DNA of 33,119 nucleotides from Bacteroidota bacterium (GTDB lineage Bacteria; Bacteroidota; Bacteroidia; Bacteroidales; GCA-2748055): NCBI GenBank assembly GCA_002748055.1, contig PDRI01000034.1, positions 1 to 33,119 of the forward strand, read 5' to 3'. Shown piece by piece: positions 32,131 to 33,119 of this stretch (position 1 is its first letter; each line of letters starts with the position of its first letter). The notes under the pieces were generated by a model. It saw only the letters and a program-made list of their open reading frames with translations, ran no database searches and was not told where the DNA came from. The position numbers and the translations under genes were made by a program.

Positions 32131-33060
32131 CTACTCCATCTTCAATATTTGGCGGGCTAAACGCTCATCCCGGGCCAGCTGCGCACTTAACTCATCCAGG
32201 CTACTAAACTTCATTTCCTTCCTCATTCGGGCCAGAAACCGCAGCTCTACCTCTTCACCGTACAAATCACCCGACATCCCGAAAAGATGAGCCTCAATTG
32301 TTTTCACATCAATGGGACTGTCCAGTGTGGGCCTGAAACCTATGTTGAGCATGCCTCCGTATGTTCTGCCCTTCAGCTCAGCTTCAATGGCATAAACGCC
32401 ATTCATCGGAATCAGCTTATAGCCTTCGGGGTGTACATTGGCTGTAGGATAGCCAATCTGTCGGCCAATCCGGTTGCCTTCCACGATCTCTCCACGCAGG
32501 GAAAAAGAAAAGCCCAGTAAGCGATTGGCTTCCTCCAGTTCGCCCTCTAATAAAAGGCCTCTGATCACTGTTGAACTGATATGCTGCCCGGCCGGCTTAA
32601 ACTCGGGCAAACGCAGGAGCCTGAAATGCTGCCCGGCGGCACAATGCTGAAGCCCCTCATCATCCTGTCCCTCACTACCGAAGCGATTGTCATGCCCCAA
32701 TACCAGGGCTTCAATACTGAGCCGATCGACCAGAAAGGATCTCACAAAATCGCAGGTACTCATTGATGCTAGTTCTTCGTTGAAGGGAATGAGTACGAGG
32801 TGATCAATACCACAGGCCTCCAGTGCCCCAATCTTCTCCTCCTTCGTGTGAAGGAGACGAAAAGTACCCAGGTATTTGTCCAGCACCAGACGCGGATGCG
32901 GCCAGAGTGTGAGCACCACACTTTCACCCCCGACAGCCCGGGCATTTTCTTTCAATTTGTTCAGGATGTAACGGTGACCCAGATGCACGCCATCGAAGAT
33001 GCCAATGGTGACGACCGGCTTATGAATGGGGGGCAGGTCTTCAATCGTACTGACAATCAT
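32131..33060 (-). CDS. ribF: Bifunctional riboflavin kinase/FAD synthetase
   Basis: Makes FMN from riboflavin and then FAD. The N-terminal FMN adenylyltransferase domain (about 1-180) has GIFDGVHLGHRYIL (nucleotidyltransferase HxGH-like site), LVLIPFN and GHDNRFG. The C-terminal riboflavin kinase domain has GNRIGRQIGYPTANV and GVYAIEAEL, with the ending RKEMKFSSLDELSAQLARD. 309 residues is normal. A -7 box (TAAATTTG) lies 42 nt upstream. It is followed 50 nt later by ahcY. Confidence 0.96.
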   Translation of the reverse strand: MIVSTIEDLPPIHKPVVTIGIFDGVHLGHRYILNKLKENARAVGGESVVLTLWPHPRLVLDKYLGTFRLLHTKEEKIGALEACGIDHLVLIPFNEELASMSTCDFVRSFLVDRLSIEALVLGHDNRFGSEGQDDEGLQHCAAGQHFRLLRLPEFKPAGQHISSTVIRGLLLEGELEEANRLLGFSFSLRGEIVEGNRIGRQIGYPTANVHPEGYKLIPMNGVYAIEAELKGRTYGGMLNIGFRPTLDSPIDVKTIEAHLFGMSGDLYGEEVELRFLARMRKEMKFSSLDELSAQLARDERLARQILKME

Positions 33061-33102
33061 AGTTCTCTCGTTCTTTTAGGCCCTTCCGCTGTTGGGTTGC
33101 AA

Positions 33103-33110
33103 CAAATTTA
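33103..33110 (-). promoter_or_regulatory. Candidate -7 box for ribF
   Basis: TAAATTTG on the minus strand matches TAnnTTTG, 42 nt before the ribF ATG. The window ends before a -33 box could be judged. Confidence 0.4.
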
Positions 33111-33119
33111 ATACTTTTA

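Overview
The window is about 33 kb of a Bacteroidota chromosome, most likely a Bacteroidales/Marinilabiliales-type organism. Three things point there. Many genes are preceded by the Bacteroidota -7 box TAnnTTTG, with a full -33 TTTG / 19 nt / -7 promoter in front of rplU. There is a PorQ component of the type IX secretion system. Several families (RecQ with a C-terminal helical domain, DUF4143 ATPase, long-tailed L21) have the form usual in that phylum. Nearly all of the window is vertically inherited housekeeping sequence of roughly 50% GC. I see no prophage, CRISPR array or complete insertion sequence.

Region 1 (1-2570) is different. Its first 1.2 kb is visibly AT-rich and it holds small accessory genes, all on the + strand: the end of a DUF4143 ATPase, a YcxB-like membrane protein, and an antitoxin/ParE-type toxin pair. 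They are separated by palindromic DNA. The YcxB-like gene and the toxin each carry a single-base frameshift. If the frameshifts are corrected, each stop codon lies 5-12 nt before the next palindromic element, as in recombination-cassette arrays. A remnant of an XRE-type regulator and a structured non-coding block fill the rest, up to a tRNA-Pro(CGG) gene. This is the only part that might hold something undescribed, but no recombinase is visible here.

Region 2 (2570-17216) is almost entirely on the - strand. In transcription order it holds tatC-lptB, tRNA-Leu(UAG), then a long tight run tig-clpP-clpX-EamA transporter-glycosyltransferase-porQ-cmk-ispH, followed by pfkA, priA, an rfaE1-type heptose kinase and tRNA-Pro. 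It covers protein folding and proteolysis, Tat and type IX secretion, LPS export, isoprenoid and nucleotide synthesis, glycolysis and replication restart.

Region 3 (17217-24853): recQ and a two-gene ABC-2 exporter run on the + strand. They converge on a very tight - strand operon of a bifunctional-nuclease-domain protein, a CNT nucleoside transporter, a stand-alone receiver protein and a membrane glycosyltransferase.

Region 4 (24854-33119): rplU-rpmA and serS-EamA-ruvC on the + strand meet greA-HIT on the - strand. After these come an acidic single-pass membrane protein (-), a small lipoprotein with a four-cysteine Rieske-like motif (+), ahcY (-) and ribF (-). Gene packing is extreme: convergent genes touch or overlap at their stop codons, and two intrinsic terminators overlap the promoter of the next gene.
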